DNA of 64,000 nucleotides from Rhytidiadelphus loreus (lineage: Eukaryota; Streptophyta; Bryopsida; Hypnales; Hylocomiaceae): positions 49,853,001-49,917,000 of the forward strand of contig OX344765.1 in NCBI GenBank assembly GCA_947034895.1. The letters are read 5' to 3'. This document shows, piece by piece, positions 20,128 to 29,925 of this stretch; position 1 is the stretch's first letter, and the number at the start of each line of letters is the position of its first letter. Under the pieces are notes generated by a model. That model ran no database searches. It saw only the letters and a list, made by a program, of their open reading frames with translations, and was not told where the DNA came from. Position numbers and translations under genes: made by a program.

Positions 20128-22404
20128 CTCCCACTTTGCAAGTGGTCAAAGGCTCGAAGGCCCATCTTCTCAATCAAGTTTTGGTGTTGTGGCTTCCCAA
20201 GGGACTTGGTCAGCACATCAACAACCATAGCTTGGGTAGGCACATACTTGAACTCAATCACCTCAGCCTCCACTCGTTCACGAATGAAATGGTGTTGCAC
20301 ATCAATGTGCTTCGTCCGAGAGTGGTGGGTGGGATTCTTGGCTAAAGCAATGGCCTCTTGGTTGTCACACAAGATTTGTGTGCTCTCCACTTGGACAAGG
20401 CCAACATCAGCCAAGAGGTGCCTCAACCAAATGGCCTCCTTGGTGCATTGGCTCATGGCCATGTATTCCGCCTCCGTTGTAGAAAGAGCTATGGTGGGCT
20501 GCCTCTTGGAATTCCAAGTAATGGCACCCACTCCAAGCATAAACACGTAACCGGTGGTGGATCTCCTATCCGCCTCATCACCCGCCCAATCCGCATCACA
20601 AAAGCCATGCAACTTCAGCCCATTGGCACCTCCAAGTTGCAGCTTCAGCCCAAGTGTGCCTTGAAGGTACCTCATCACCCTCTTCACCGCAGCCCAATGC
20701 TTTGGGCCATACTTGGATGTGTGTTGACTCACAACACTTACCGGAAAGGCCAAATCAGGCCTTGTGGCTACCATGGCATACATCAAACAACCAACCGCTG
20801 CCTTGTAAGGCACACCATGCATTTCAGCCCTCACCTCTTCAAATTCAACATCCGTGAGCTTGGGCAACTTCCCATTAGTCTCAAGTGGTGTACCTATGGC
20901 TTTGCACTCCTCCATGTTGAACCTCTTGAGAATTTCTTCAAGGTACTTGCGTTGGCTCATAGTGATGGTGCGGGCAGCCCTATCCCTCTTGAACTCCATT
21001 CCAAGGCAATACTTCAACTCTCCAAGATCCGTCATCTCATACTCCTTCTTGAGCATATCCTTCACTTCAAGCATCTTGGCCATGCTACTTGCTCCTCCTA
21101 TGGTGGTGGTCTTCATTGGCCCGCACACATCGGAATGCACAAGCTCCAATGGCTTGGTGGCCCGGGTTGCCCCATCCTTGGGGAAGGGCTGCCTTGCTAG
21201 CTTGCCCTCAATGCACCCCTTGCACACCATAGAACTCCAATCATGCTTGCAAGAAGAGAGGTTCAGCCCCTTCACAATGTGTTGGAGGCTCTTCATGCTC
21301 TTCACATTCAAGTGCCCAAGCCTCCTATGCCAAAACTCCACAAGGTCTCCATGGGCTGATCCTTGGGCAACACATGCCAAGGAGGTGCCATTCACCTTGG
21401 TGAAGTGGAGGAGGTACAAGTTGCCCTCACGAGGGGCTGATGCAATCAAGACTCCACTTGGTGACCTCACAACACACCCCACATTGTTAAAATGCACTTT
21501 CAAACCTCCCAAAGACAATTTGCTCACCGAAAGCAAGTTGGCATGCAACTTGGGGACATGGAGGGCCTCATGGATCTGAATCCTCTTGGTCTCCCCCTTC
21601 ACTTGCACCTCCACAATGATGGTCCCCATGCCAAGGGCCTCCACCATACCATTGTCTCCCAAATAAATCTTCTTCCCCGAAATGGGCTGATAGGTGTAGA
21701 AGGCATCTCTATGGCTGGTCATGTGTTGAGTGGCCCCCGAGTCCACAATCCATGTAAACATGTTGGCCTTCTCCCCTCCTCCTTGGGTGGCAAAGGCAAA
21801 ATCCTCCTCCTCCTCCTCTTTGGAGGCTTGGTATGCATTCTCCTTGCCTTTGGCTTGGCTGACCTTGCAATGCCTAGTAATGTGGCCTGATTTGCCACAC
21901 TTGAAGCATGTCCTTGTCTCCTTGAACTCCTTGGTGTTGCCTCCTTTGCCATGTCTTGACACAAAGGCTGATCCCTCCCCTTGGGATTCATTCTCCTTGC
22001 GCTTGGTCACCTCATGCATCAAGCGGGCCGTGACAAACTCCATGGTCAGCTCCTTCATAGGCCTTGTCTCCAATGCGGTGATGAGGAACTCATAAGACGG
22101 TGGCAAGCTCTCCAACAAGGTCATCACCACATCTCCATCCGTCACGGGTGCTTCCAAACAAGCCAACTCATCCGCAAGGGCCTTGATCTTGTTGACATGA
22201 TCCAACAAGTCATCCTCTTCTTGCATCTTGCTAGTGAAGAACTTCCGCCTAAGAAAGAGGATGTTGGAGAGGCTCTTGGTCTCATGGATGTTGCAAAGGG
22301 TGGTCCATGCTTGGGTTGGTCCCTTGCAATGGCGAATGTGTGCAATTTGCCGGTCCACAAGGTTGATGGCAATGAGAGCAAAGGCCTTCTTCTCCTTCCT
22401 CTCA
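20128..22404 (-). pseudogene. Copia gag-pol (element B), integrase and RT deleted
   Basis: Reads in one frame from gag residues (KEKKAFALIAINLVDRQ) through the zinc knuckle CFKCGKSGHITRHC, protease DSGATQHM and integrase zinc finger to MKTTTIGGA. It then jumps directly to the C-terminal part of reverse transcriptase (SSMAKMLEVKDMLKKEYE) and RNase H (GFCDADWAGD, STTEAEY, CDNQEAIALAKNP). Compared with element A this is a 1,629-base deletion, exactly 543 codons, with the 5-base word CTTGC at both edges of the lost segment, so the frame stays open. The catalytic integrase residues and the YVDD of RT are gone. The N-terminal gag end is cut off by element D and continues at 25158. Nonfunctional as an autonomous polyprotein. 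The retained gag and protease could in principle act in trans if the D insertion were absent. Confidence 0.93.
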
Positions 22405-22749
22405 CGGGGGGGACACTCTTCGTATTTTCTGGATACCACGTGCCGCGCTGGGGTATTTTTAGGGGGGGTATTTATTTATTTTTTTGAATTTTCAGGCCCC
22501 TATAATTACTTATAAACCCCCCTAGAGCCCATATTATCATGCCTATCTTTACTTATAATACGTACATAGGCTGAATTTATTGGAGGCTATTTTCTCTACA
22601 AAGAACAAAACTAATTTAACAAGTGATGAGAATTAAAGTGACAAGATATGCCCTGTACACCCACAAGATTCAACTTTAAGGCAAAAAATGGATGTGTTTA
22701 CATTAGAATGCATACTTGAAGACAAATACATGCACAAATGCTAAATAAA

Positions 22750-22885
22750 AGCAAGACATTACAAATGACAAAGTAATGAAAGAGTTTAATGTACAAAATG
22801 TATTAAAAAACACAAACATTACAAATGAAAAAGTAATGAAAGAGTTTAATGTACTAAAGGTGTTAAAAAACACAACATTACAAAT
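22750..22885. repeat. Tandem duplication of ~63 bases in element D
   Basis: Two copies of a unit containing AGTAATGAAAGAGTTTAATG followed by TTAAAAAACACAA, with a third partial copy starting ACATTACAAAT. Mostly A+T. Confidence 0.75.
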
Positions 22886-23443
22886 CATTTACAAGAACTA
22901 TGGCAACAAGCTGCAGTTCTAAGCCATCCAACACATGTGAAAAAAAATTTAGAGTCTATGACACAAATGTCTAATTGTACATGAGACTCATAGTCACCCC
23001 AAACCAATTGGAGAAGTGATCAGCTCCTTCACTCCTACAACCATGTTCTGCAAATCCACCAATCATCACATTCCAAGTGATTACACTGCACCCCATAAAT
23101 CACAAGTCACAAGTCTGATTGACAAAACCAGCAGCCTCTCAGAAAACAGTCATGCATCAAAAAAGATGCCACACTTCCAATACATGTGAACAAGTGCATC
23201 CCTCACACACAAATGTGACTGAAGTCCTCCTTTCAGCTCTACTTTCAGCTCTACAAGGCCCCAAGATGTGCACATGCATTCAAAAAAATTGCATAAGGAA
23301 TAGCATTTGGTTTAGGGCCAACCGGTTGCACTTGAAGAAGCACTTCAACTGGTTTGTGCCCACAGCCATGTTCAGCGACTCCACCAATCCTCACGGTCCA
23401 TGCAATTCATGCGATCCTCCACAACTCATCCTTCACTTGTGCA

Positions 23444-23740
23444 TCATCCACACTTGGAAGATCTGTCTTCGCCCGCAGCACGCAGGGGCAGCACATAAAC
23501 ATGTCCAGGCATGTCGCTGAAGGATTCCATCCTCTGCGGAACTCTGATTTGATCATCGTTGTCCCAGAATTCGAATGGCCATTCGAGCGCCGCTTTGTCC
23601 TCCAGACGCAGCCTCAAAGACGCGTAGGTTTCATCGGCTGAAACCTTCACCTTGCTGTACAGAGTTGCAACACCGAAGTCTTCCTCCATCGTCCATAGCT
23701 TGATACAAGTCGCCATCTCGTTCAACAAGTACCGCTGCAA
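23444..23740 (-). pseudogene. Possible captured host exon in element D
   Basis: A 98-residue open frame whose composition is coding-like, unlike the repeats around it. It contains YSKVKVSADETYASLRLRLE, EWPFEFWDNDDQIRV and GHVYVLPL. The pattern of charged and aromatic residues suggests a folded domain, perhaps a ubiquitin-like fold, but I do not recognise the family and claim no function. Upstream on the same strand is a G+C-rich zone with repeats and then an AAACCCTAG-type motif (about 24779-24787), so the segment resembles a captured promoter plus first exon, as in Pack-type elements. It lacks a continuation after residue 98. Confidence 0.4.
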
Positions 23741-24065
23741 ACAACCCTAAACCCAAACAACCCCTCCACAAGCAATAGCAAACACCTTCGTCACGCTGCC
23801 GTGCCGTGAACACGAGTCCAGAACAAATCGCAGGCATACAGAACCCCCGCCCGAAGATTCCCCAGCACCGTCGTGAACACACTAGCAGAAAACACACCCG
23901 CACAAACAAACACACCCGCACAAACGAACACACGAACAACACCCGCACTCCGTGACGCCGCTGACCTGAACACACCACCACAATTGATCGCGCACAAACG
24001 AGCAAGCTAAAACAATCCCGAACACCATCCTCCACGCTGGTGAACCTTGCACACCCCAGCAGAAC

Positions 24066-24400
24066 TGATCGCGCACCCCGCAAAAGCAAACCCCGCACCA
24101 GACAGAACTGATCGCGCACACCGCAAGAGCAAACCCCGCACCAGGCAGAACTGATCGCGCACCCCGCAAAAGCAAAACCCCGCACCAGGAATCGGTGATC
24201 GCGCACCCCGCAAAAGCAAACCCCGCGCCAGGAATCGGTGATCGCGCACCCCTCAAAAGCAAACCCCGCACCAGGAATCGAGAACACCTTTGTCACGCCG
24301 CTGACCCCAAAACAGAATTCCACAACTGATTGCGCACAAACAACTGGTCGCGCACAAACAACTGATCGGGCACAAACAACTGATCGCGCACACACAAGCA
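24066..24400. repeat. 43-bp and 21-bp tandem repeats with TGATCGCGCAC
   Basis: TGATCGCGCAC begins at 24066, 24109, 24152, 24196 and 24239, giving about five 43-bp units also containing CAAAAGCAAACCCCGC. From about 24320 the same word recurs every ~21 bases with ACAAACAACTG between. The repeats create a spurious 260-codon frame on the minus strand (23631-24413), which is not called as a gene. Confidence 0.85.
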
Positions 24401-24584
24401 AGCGCCCCCGCACAAGGAATCGCCGACCCCTTCGTTCACCTCCTCACCCTAAGCCCACCACCAATCTGATCGCGCACCCACAACCAAGCGCATGCCATCC
24501 CCAAGAGCAGCCTCCACGGTTCAGCCGAAGAACTGATCGCGCGAATCGGAAACACCATCTCCACGCTGCCGTCCCTCAACAAGC

Positions 24585-24745
24585 AGCAGAACTCATCGCG
24601 CGATTAACCCTAAACCGCACCCAGATTGCAAACAAATTCGTGAACACACGCTGCCGTCACTCAAGAAGCTGGAGAACTCATCGCGTGATTAACCCTCAAC
24701 CGCACCCAGATTTGCAAACAAATTCGTGAACACACGCTGCCGCGC
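24585..24745. repeat. ~75-bp tandem duplication in element D
   Basis: Two copies containing CTCATCGCG, ATTAACCCT, CCGCACCCAGATT and CAAACAAATTCGTGAACACA. It continues the CATCGCG/GATCGCG theme of the preceding array. Confidence 0.75.
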
Positions 24746-25157
24746 CTCCCTCCCAACCTCGAAATTATCGTTCGCGCCTAAACCCTAGCAGTAGTCGTTA
24801 AACTTAACAGACAGAACAGATGGAAACTACCCCATTCATCGACTGACTACAAGATATGTTGTAGTTATACTTCAGATTTGTATAGTACCTGTATCTTACT
24901 AGTACTGTAGCATAACCATAACTGAACCTAGTAAATAGAATTCCTTGGATCCTATTCTTTGGCCCCTATTTTACATTTAAAAAATAATTAATGGACCATA
25001 ATTTTCGGGTATCTATTTTACTTATAAAAGACATGTCACTTTTTAAGTCCCCTTCTTTAAATGTAAAATCTTTATAAATTTTACCTATGATGAATTAAAT
25101 CCACCCTATTTTTCGCCGCAGGTCACTTTGTAAAGCGCGGGGAGTGTCCTCCCCTAG

Positions 25158-25361
25158 CTTCCTCTCAAACGCCTTCTTGGTCTTTAGATCAGCATCTTCA
25201 CTTGGAGCCTCCTCACTCCCATCCACCACCTCCCACAAGTCCTTCTCCGCAAGGATCATCTCCATCTTGAACTTCCACATGCCAAAGTTCTCCCCATTGA
25301 ACTTGTCAATGATGCGCATGCCTTCTCCTCCACTTGTTGGCAGCCTCCAAAGTGTCTCCAA
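25158..25361 (-). pseudogene. Copia gag N-terminus (element B), separated by element D
   Basis: The start of the element B polyprotein on the minus strand: METLWRLPTSGGEGMRIIDK through EDADLKTKKAFERK, corresponding to residues 1-76 of the element A protein. It lacks the short segment with MASS seen in A, so Met1 or a nearby Met would be its start. The frame leads into element D and stops being copia at 25158. Confidence 0.9.
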
Positions 25362-26298
25362 GAGTTCACAAACTCAATTCAGCCTCCAAACAAGCACTAG
25401 AAAGCCAATTGGGCTGAAATGACACCAATCAGCCCTTCCAAGCACCTCCAAAGATCTTTCACACCCTAAGATCCACCAAACACTCCTCACAAGTGCAAGG
25501 ACTCCTCTAAACACAAATTCAGACCCTAATGAAGCTCAAAATCACCACATGCACATCATGGGTAAGTGCTACTTCAAATCAGCAAACACACTTCCAATGC
25601 TCCTCCCAAATTGGGTACTCCACCCTCCAAGGAGCTAAAGACTTCCAATCAGCCCTAGATGGAGCTACTACTCACAATTCACACCACAAGGACAACATTG
25701 GTTTCCAACAACCCTAGTTGGATCACCAAAACACAAAAGAACCCTAATTGGCTCCACAAATCTCACAAGAGCACAATTCAGACCTCTTGGATTCACCAAG
25801 TCCACTAATTCGCCTCACACACTCACAAGGGCACTAATCAGCCCACAATGGATGGCAAATGCCTCAAGCAACAAAAAATGCTTCCAAGGCTCACAAAGGA
25901 CTCTCACTAGATTGCAATTGGCACAATCACAATCCACAATGCACCCAAGTGCACAATCAGCCTCAATGGGCTCCCAATGTGCACCTCTAAGCACAAACTC
26001 AAAATTGGAGCACAAATCAGCCCTCACTAGGTCTGATTACTACCATGAGCAAACTCACACCCAAAATGTAATCAAAACCTCACAAACCAGCCAACAAAAG
26101 TCCAAGAAAAGAAAAAATAACTTCCTTCTTTTGTAAAAAAAATTCACTCCAAAGTTTGTTTTTGTTTTTGACTTACACCATATGGTTTGTAGGTGACAAA
26201 GTGACAAAAGGCTAGTTGCTCCCCCAAGCTCTAAGATCTCCTCCAAATGATTTGAATTTCTCCCTCAAACGCAACTCCAAGTGCATGGGCCCAGAACC

Positions 26299-26555
26299 TA
26301 TTGAGATTACAAAGTACTTCAATGGAAGAAAGGCTTTACTTAGATGGTAGGAAGATACCAAACCCCATGAGTGGGTGGAACATAAGGTAGAAGCCTTTCA
26401 CTAGTTATCCACATACATTATGGGATAACTAACCACCATGGGCTGCCTTTGACTACAAGCAATACCCAATGGACTCTAAGTCTAACTAAAAGTCTAATGC
26501 TACTCCTAGGGTTGAATGTACATAGTCTACAACAATATGTACATGATCTTCAACA
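26299..26555 (-). repeat. Element B 5' LTR
   Basis: 257 bp LTR of element B. Directly to its left the primer-binding region reads ATGGGCCCAGAACC, a version of element A's site with two substitutions. That may be decay or may mark a weaker primer match. Confidence 0.88.
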
Positions 26556-27330
26556 TGATCCATTCTTCCCTGGTATCGAAGAAGTGAGGTACCTCCCAGG
26601 TCTTCAGATCCTGCGTGAGCTTGGGTCCCGAAAGTTTACCTCTGGATGCCGAATTCGTAGACTTCTGTCTCCGGCTTGTGGATGCCTCCTCCTAATCTTC
26701 CTTTTCTTTCTTCTCTTCCTTTACTTCCGGTCTGTCGTCCTCTTCCTTGTCTTCTGACTCCAGGGTCTCCGGATCTTCGTCATCCGGGCAGTTGCACTGC
26801 AGCATCACCAATCCGGTCTCGTAATCCATCAGCTCTTCCTCCGTCAGTAACTCTTGGTGCTAGTACATGTGGAGTAGGTAGGTGTTGAGTGGGTTTGGCT
26901 TGTTCTTTGCCAAATTCCCGGTACACCTTCCAATGACGCTCACCATGACCTTCTCCCAGTGCATGATCCGGTCTTGGAATGCTCCGAAGATGGTGTTGGC
27001 CATCGTCACCATAACTCGGGAACTTTTATCCGGATACAAGATCGACAACAGAAACTTAAGCAATCGCTTGTGTCGCTCGTCTCAACAATCCTTAATCGCG
27101 TACCCCTCCTTTGTGTGTGGTGGGTTTGAGAACTTTTGCAAGTGGTACTAATCCATCTGTCCGGCAAAGTCGTCTCCGTGTTCTGGAAATCCGTAAACTT
27201 CCGCCTAGACCCTTTCCGTCCACTAGTCTGGATGTCCGCGTATAGTCCGGTCGTATTGGTTTGGTGCCCCCTCATCCAACTCCCTCAGAATCTCATCACT
27301 CTACACGTTCCAGGGTTTATTCAGAAAATC
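26556..27330 (-). pseudogene. Element C gag-like protein, N-terminal half (decayed)
   Basis: Minus-strand reading with stops. Blocks EVYGF, NPPHTKEGYAI, LKFLLSILYPDKSSRVMVT, TIFGAFQDRIMHWEKVM and an acidic run (CPDDEDPETLESEDKEEDDR) align in order with the open protein of element F at 63356-63946 (EVYGF, NPPHPKDGYTV, LEFVVPILNPDKGTRLTIT, MFFGALSGDRKVDWG). The match across two copies is the main evidence that this was a real protein. Stop codons and a W/stop replacement show it is dead in C. It continues at 14387 beyond copia element B. Confidence 0.6.
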
Positions 27331-27860
27331 TGTACATCCAAGCATCTTCAAGTCGTCCTCTAACTGCCTCAAGTGGGCCCGATCTGTAGGAACCACCGGA
27401 CTTAACTTCCGAGCTGCTACCGTAAACCACATACTAACCACCGCCATCCGTCTCACCTCACCTATCTTCGTAATCCTAACCCACTACTCTTTCTCTCACT
27501 AATAGCCAGATGCGGTGCAACTGAAAGAGGACGAGAAATGAGGAGGAGGGGGTATATATACCCCTCCAGGTCTAGAGTTCCCCCTATTGGGAACACGAGC
27601 TATGAAGCAGCGCAACGGACCTCTAGTCTAGCGCCGTAACCTACTGTCTTAATGACTGTGTTCTGACTACTGAATCCGTCCTATCCGAATGTCAAGTTCC
27701 GTCAGGTTCCCGTACTGACTACGGAATTAGGTCTAAACTATTTTTAAGTATTTATTTATTTCTGTTTATCTTTTCCTAACCTATTTATTTTGAAATTTTT
27801 ACTATTTTCAACATCTTCTAGTCCATCACGATCCATCTTGCAATATTCCGGATTCCGACA
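27331..27860. other. Element C 5' non-coding end
   Basis: The first ~0.5 kb of element C on its coding strand, ending at the CCGACA terminus. It contains TATATATACCCC (27552-27563), which could be a promoter TATA on either strand. No coding sequence is recognised. Confidence 0.4.
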
Positions 27861-29394
27861 GTATCTTTGCCGAACAATTAAGGTTTGTTCTTGAGGAAAG
27901 AACTAGCAACATTGCTTACTGCAACATCGGAAGGCACTAACCTTCCAAATTTCAAATTCTTCAATTTTGCGGACGGACAACAAATCCTTAACGCATACAC
28001 TACACTTCCGGTTTATGAATCGATGAGGAGCTTTCTTTCTTCCTCCAAGATAAGCTAAGGGATCACCAATAATGAGAATGGCAACAAAATAGTCGATTGT
28101 TTCCTTCAACAATTGCCCACTAGAAAACAAGTAGGCTTATAATGGCCACCGGGTGTGGGCACTTATTTATCCACCCTTGGTAAATCGGCAAACACAACCA
28201 GGTTCTAGTTCTATGATAGTGTTCTACTCTAATGGGTGTCTAAGCGTCAATCCATTGTGCCTTTCAAGCAATGGATCTTTTTTGCTAAGTTCCTAATTGT
28301 GACTCTCTAATCGTGGTTCTAATGACTCCTAAGTTGACTATCCTGCTATATTATGTTTTTTTTGTTTCCTATTTCCAAATCCTACTCTAATGTCCTAAGG
28401 TAAGAGATTATCTCACGCCATTTCTAAAAACCTAAGACTCGCTCAATTTGGACCTTCTAATCACCTGTTATGGACGGATGAAGTTTTGGCCGCAAGGCTA
28501 TCAAACTTCATCCATGGTTTTCTATGGGTTTCCAAATCTGGTTGGGGGTGAAATTTGACCTACGGACCTGACTCCCTATTTTCTATCTAAATCCTAAGCC
28601 CCAACTTGGGTGGACGAACACTTCCAAGTTTCATCCGTTTCAGGCTCTAAACTTCATCCAGCGGTATCTTGGGCATCCTAACTCCGATTCCTACGTGTCT
28701 TATGTTTTTGGAAACCCCTCAAAGCCTACTCTAAGATTTCCTAATCATATCTGACCTGACTTGGACTCTAATGGTACCTAGCTCTCGGCCTAGTTGAGAC
28801 TTTTACCCCTAGTGGGCCAATGACGCGGGGGGAGGTTAGGTTCTTACCCTGGCATGGTGTTTCGTGAGGAGGGCGGTCAATTCACCTTCTTCCACCATGG
28901 TAATTTGCAATTTGTAGGCCACGTATTTGGTTGGCCTCGACGTATTTGTAATTTCAAAAGACTAACACTTCTTTCTGTGCATGCCACTTCTTTCTTCTTT
29001 CTCCTTCTCCTCAACCCATGTGCCTCATTGATGGAAGGGGGTGGGTTGGACACCTACCTACTTAGAAGGTCAAACTACGTCCTAACTACCACTTACGCAT
29101 CATCTTATCCTAATGCGGAAGGAATCTAAAAGTCAAAATATGGCCTAACTACCTCTTACGCCCGTCTCACCCTAATGGTGGGATGGATTTCCCTTCTACC
29201 CTATCGGTGGTATCCTATTCCTATTTAAGCTTCCTCCCCACTTCTCCCATGGCACTTGGAGGTGGTGATGTGTGGGTTGGGAGGGGAGAGTTAGTGAGGT
29301 GAGATGGAAACGTCTCCTTGTCTTTCAGGTTATACCTTTTTAGTGTGGGTGGCAGATCTCCTCCCTTCCTACGGCTTCTACTCTATCCACTCGC

Positions 29395-29610
29395 TAGTTT
29401 CCCCCTAGTTTCCCATACTATTCTACTTTGCTATTTCGTTCCCTAGTCTCTTATGCTATCCTACTTTCTAGTTTGTTCCCCTAGTTTCCTATGCTATCCT
29501 ACTTTGCTAATTCTATTTCTTTCTCTAGTCTCTTATGCTATCCTACTTTCTAGTTTGGTCCCTAGTTTCCTATGCTATCCTACTTTGCTAATTCTATTTC
29601 TTTCCCCTCC
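29395..29610. repeat. Tandem repeat, TATGCTATCCTACTTT units
   Basis: TATGCTATCCTAC begins at 29452, 29490, 29534 and 29571, alternating spacings near 38 and 44 bases, that is a ~82-bp dimer unit, with a degenerate copy near 29415 (CATACTATTCTAC). It lies inside the large LTR-like region. Confidence 0.75.
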
Positions 29611-29674
29611 CTTTTTTTTAGTTTCCTAATATAGTTTAGCCAAAGGAAAAAAACCAAAAAAAATTGAACTAATC

Positions 29675-29925
29675 GGGGGCCAAGGCTGGGCGGGGGCCGC
29701 TCTGGCTAGGCTCGTTGCCTGCTCAGGGGCCTCCTGGCTGGGCTTGCTGCCTACTGGGGGGGCCGCTTGCTGGGCTCGCTGCCTACTGGGGGCCGCTTGT
29801 TGGGGGCCGCTCCTGGACACTGGTCGAGGGCTCCTGGCTACCGGTGCGGGGGCTGTTCCTGGTTGCCGGTTCGGGGGCCGCTCCTGGCTGGGCCGTTGCC
29901 TGGCTGGGCGGCTTTAACCCAAAAA
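29675..29925. repeat. G+C-rich short-period repeat
   Basis: Degenerate units built from GGGGGCCGCT, CTCCTGGCTGGGC and TTGCCTACTGGGG. Open frames on both strands here result from the repeats. The composition is strikingly different from the AT-rich surroundings. Confidence 0.65.

Larger units (their letters stand above)
22405..25157. mobile_element. Element D: TIR transposon inserted in copia B
   Basis: 2,753 bp bounded by the 10-base direct repeat CTTCCTCTCA (22395-22404 and 25158-25167). Element A has this sequence only once, at the corresponding place. The ends are imperfect inverted repeats: left GGGGGGGACACTC, right (other strand) GGGGAGGACACTC. A duplication of 8-10 bases fits hAT (8) or Mutator-like (9-10) transposons, and a base or two of chance identity prevents a decision. 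No transposase is visible, so it is non-autonomous. It carries a G+C-rich coding-like segment and several tandem repeats (separate entries). Confidence 0.85.
14388..26555 (-). mobile_element. Ty1-copia element B (defective, carries insertions A and D)
   Basis: The 5' LTR is at 26299-26555. The 3' LTR is split into 14388-14555 and 20039-20127 by element A. The two LTRs differ at four positions by my reading, so about 98% identity. The flanks are GGATC on the left and TGATC on the right, consistent with a 5-bp duplication with one later change. The internal region lacks the integrase core and most of the reverse transcriptase, and its gag is split by element D. It cannot make its own enzymes. 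It shares most of its sequence with element A but has a recognisably different LTR subtype (CCCCATGAGTGGGTGG against CCCCTTGAGTGGGTTG). Confidence 0.9.
12320..27860 (-). mobile_element. Element C (TGTCG family), split by nested insertions
   Basis: It starts TGTCGTACGTGC and ends GGATTCCGACA, flanked on both sides by the 5-bp direct repeat GTATC (12315-12319 and 27861-27865). Removing inserted element B leaves about 3.37 kb. The minus strand carries a decayed gag-like coding region (26556-27330, then 13442-14387). TG...CA ends with a 5-bp duplication are typical of integrase-mediated insertion, yet I found no second LTR copy inside. It could be a very long solo LTR carrying an ORF, a non-autonomous retroelement, or a DNA element with short TGTCG inverted repeats. 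Members E (51669) and F (60968) share the coding region and the ends. Confidence 0.75.

Noticed and set aside
23631..24413. 260-codon minus-strand frame rich in Cys, Val and Arg
   Set aside because: It is generated by 43-bp and 21-bp tandem repeats in element D. All frames through such repeats are periodic and no domain is present.
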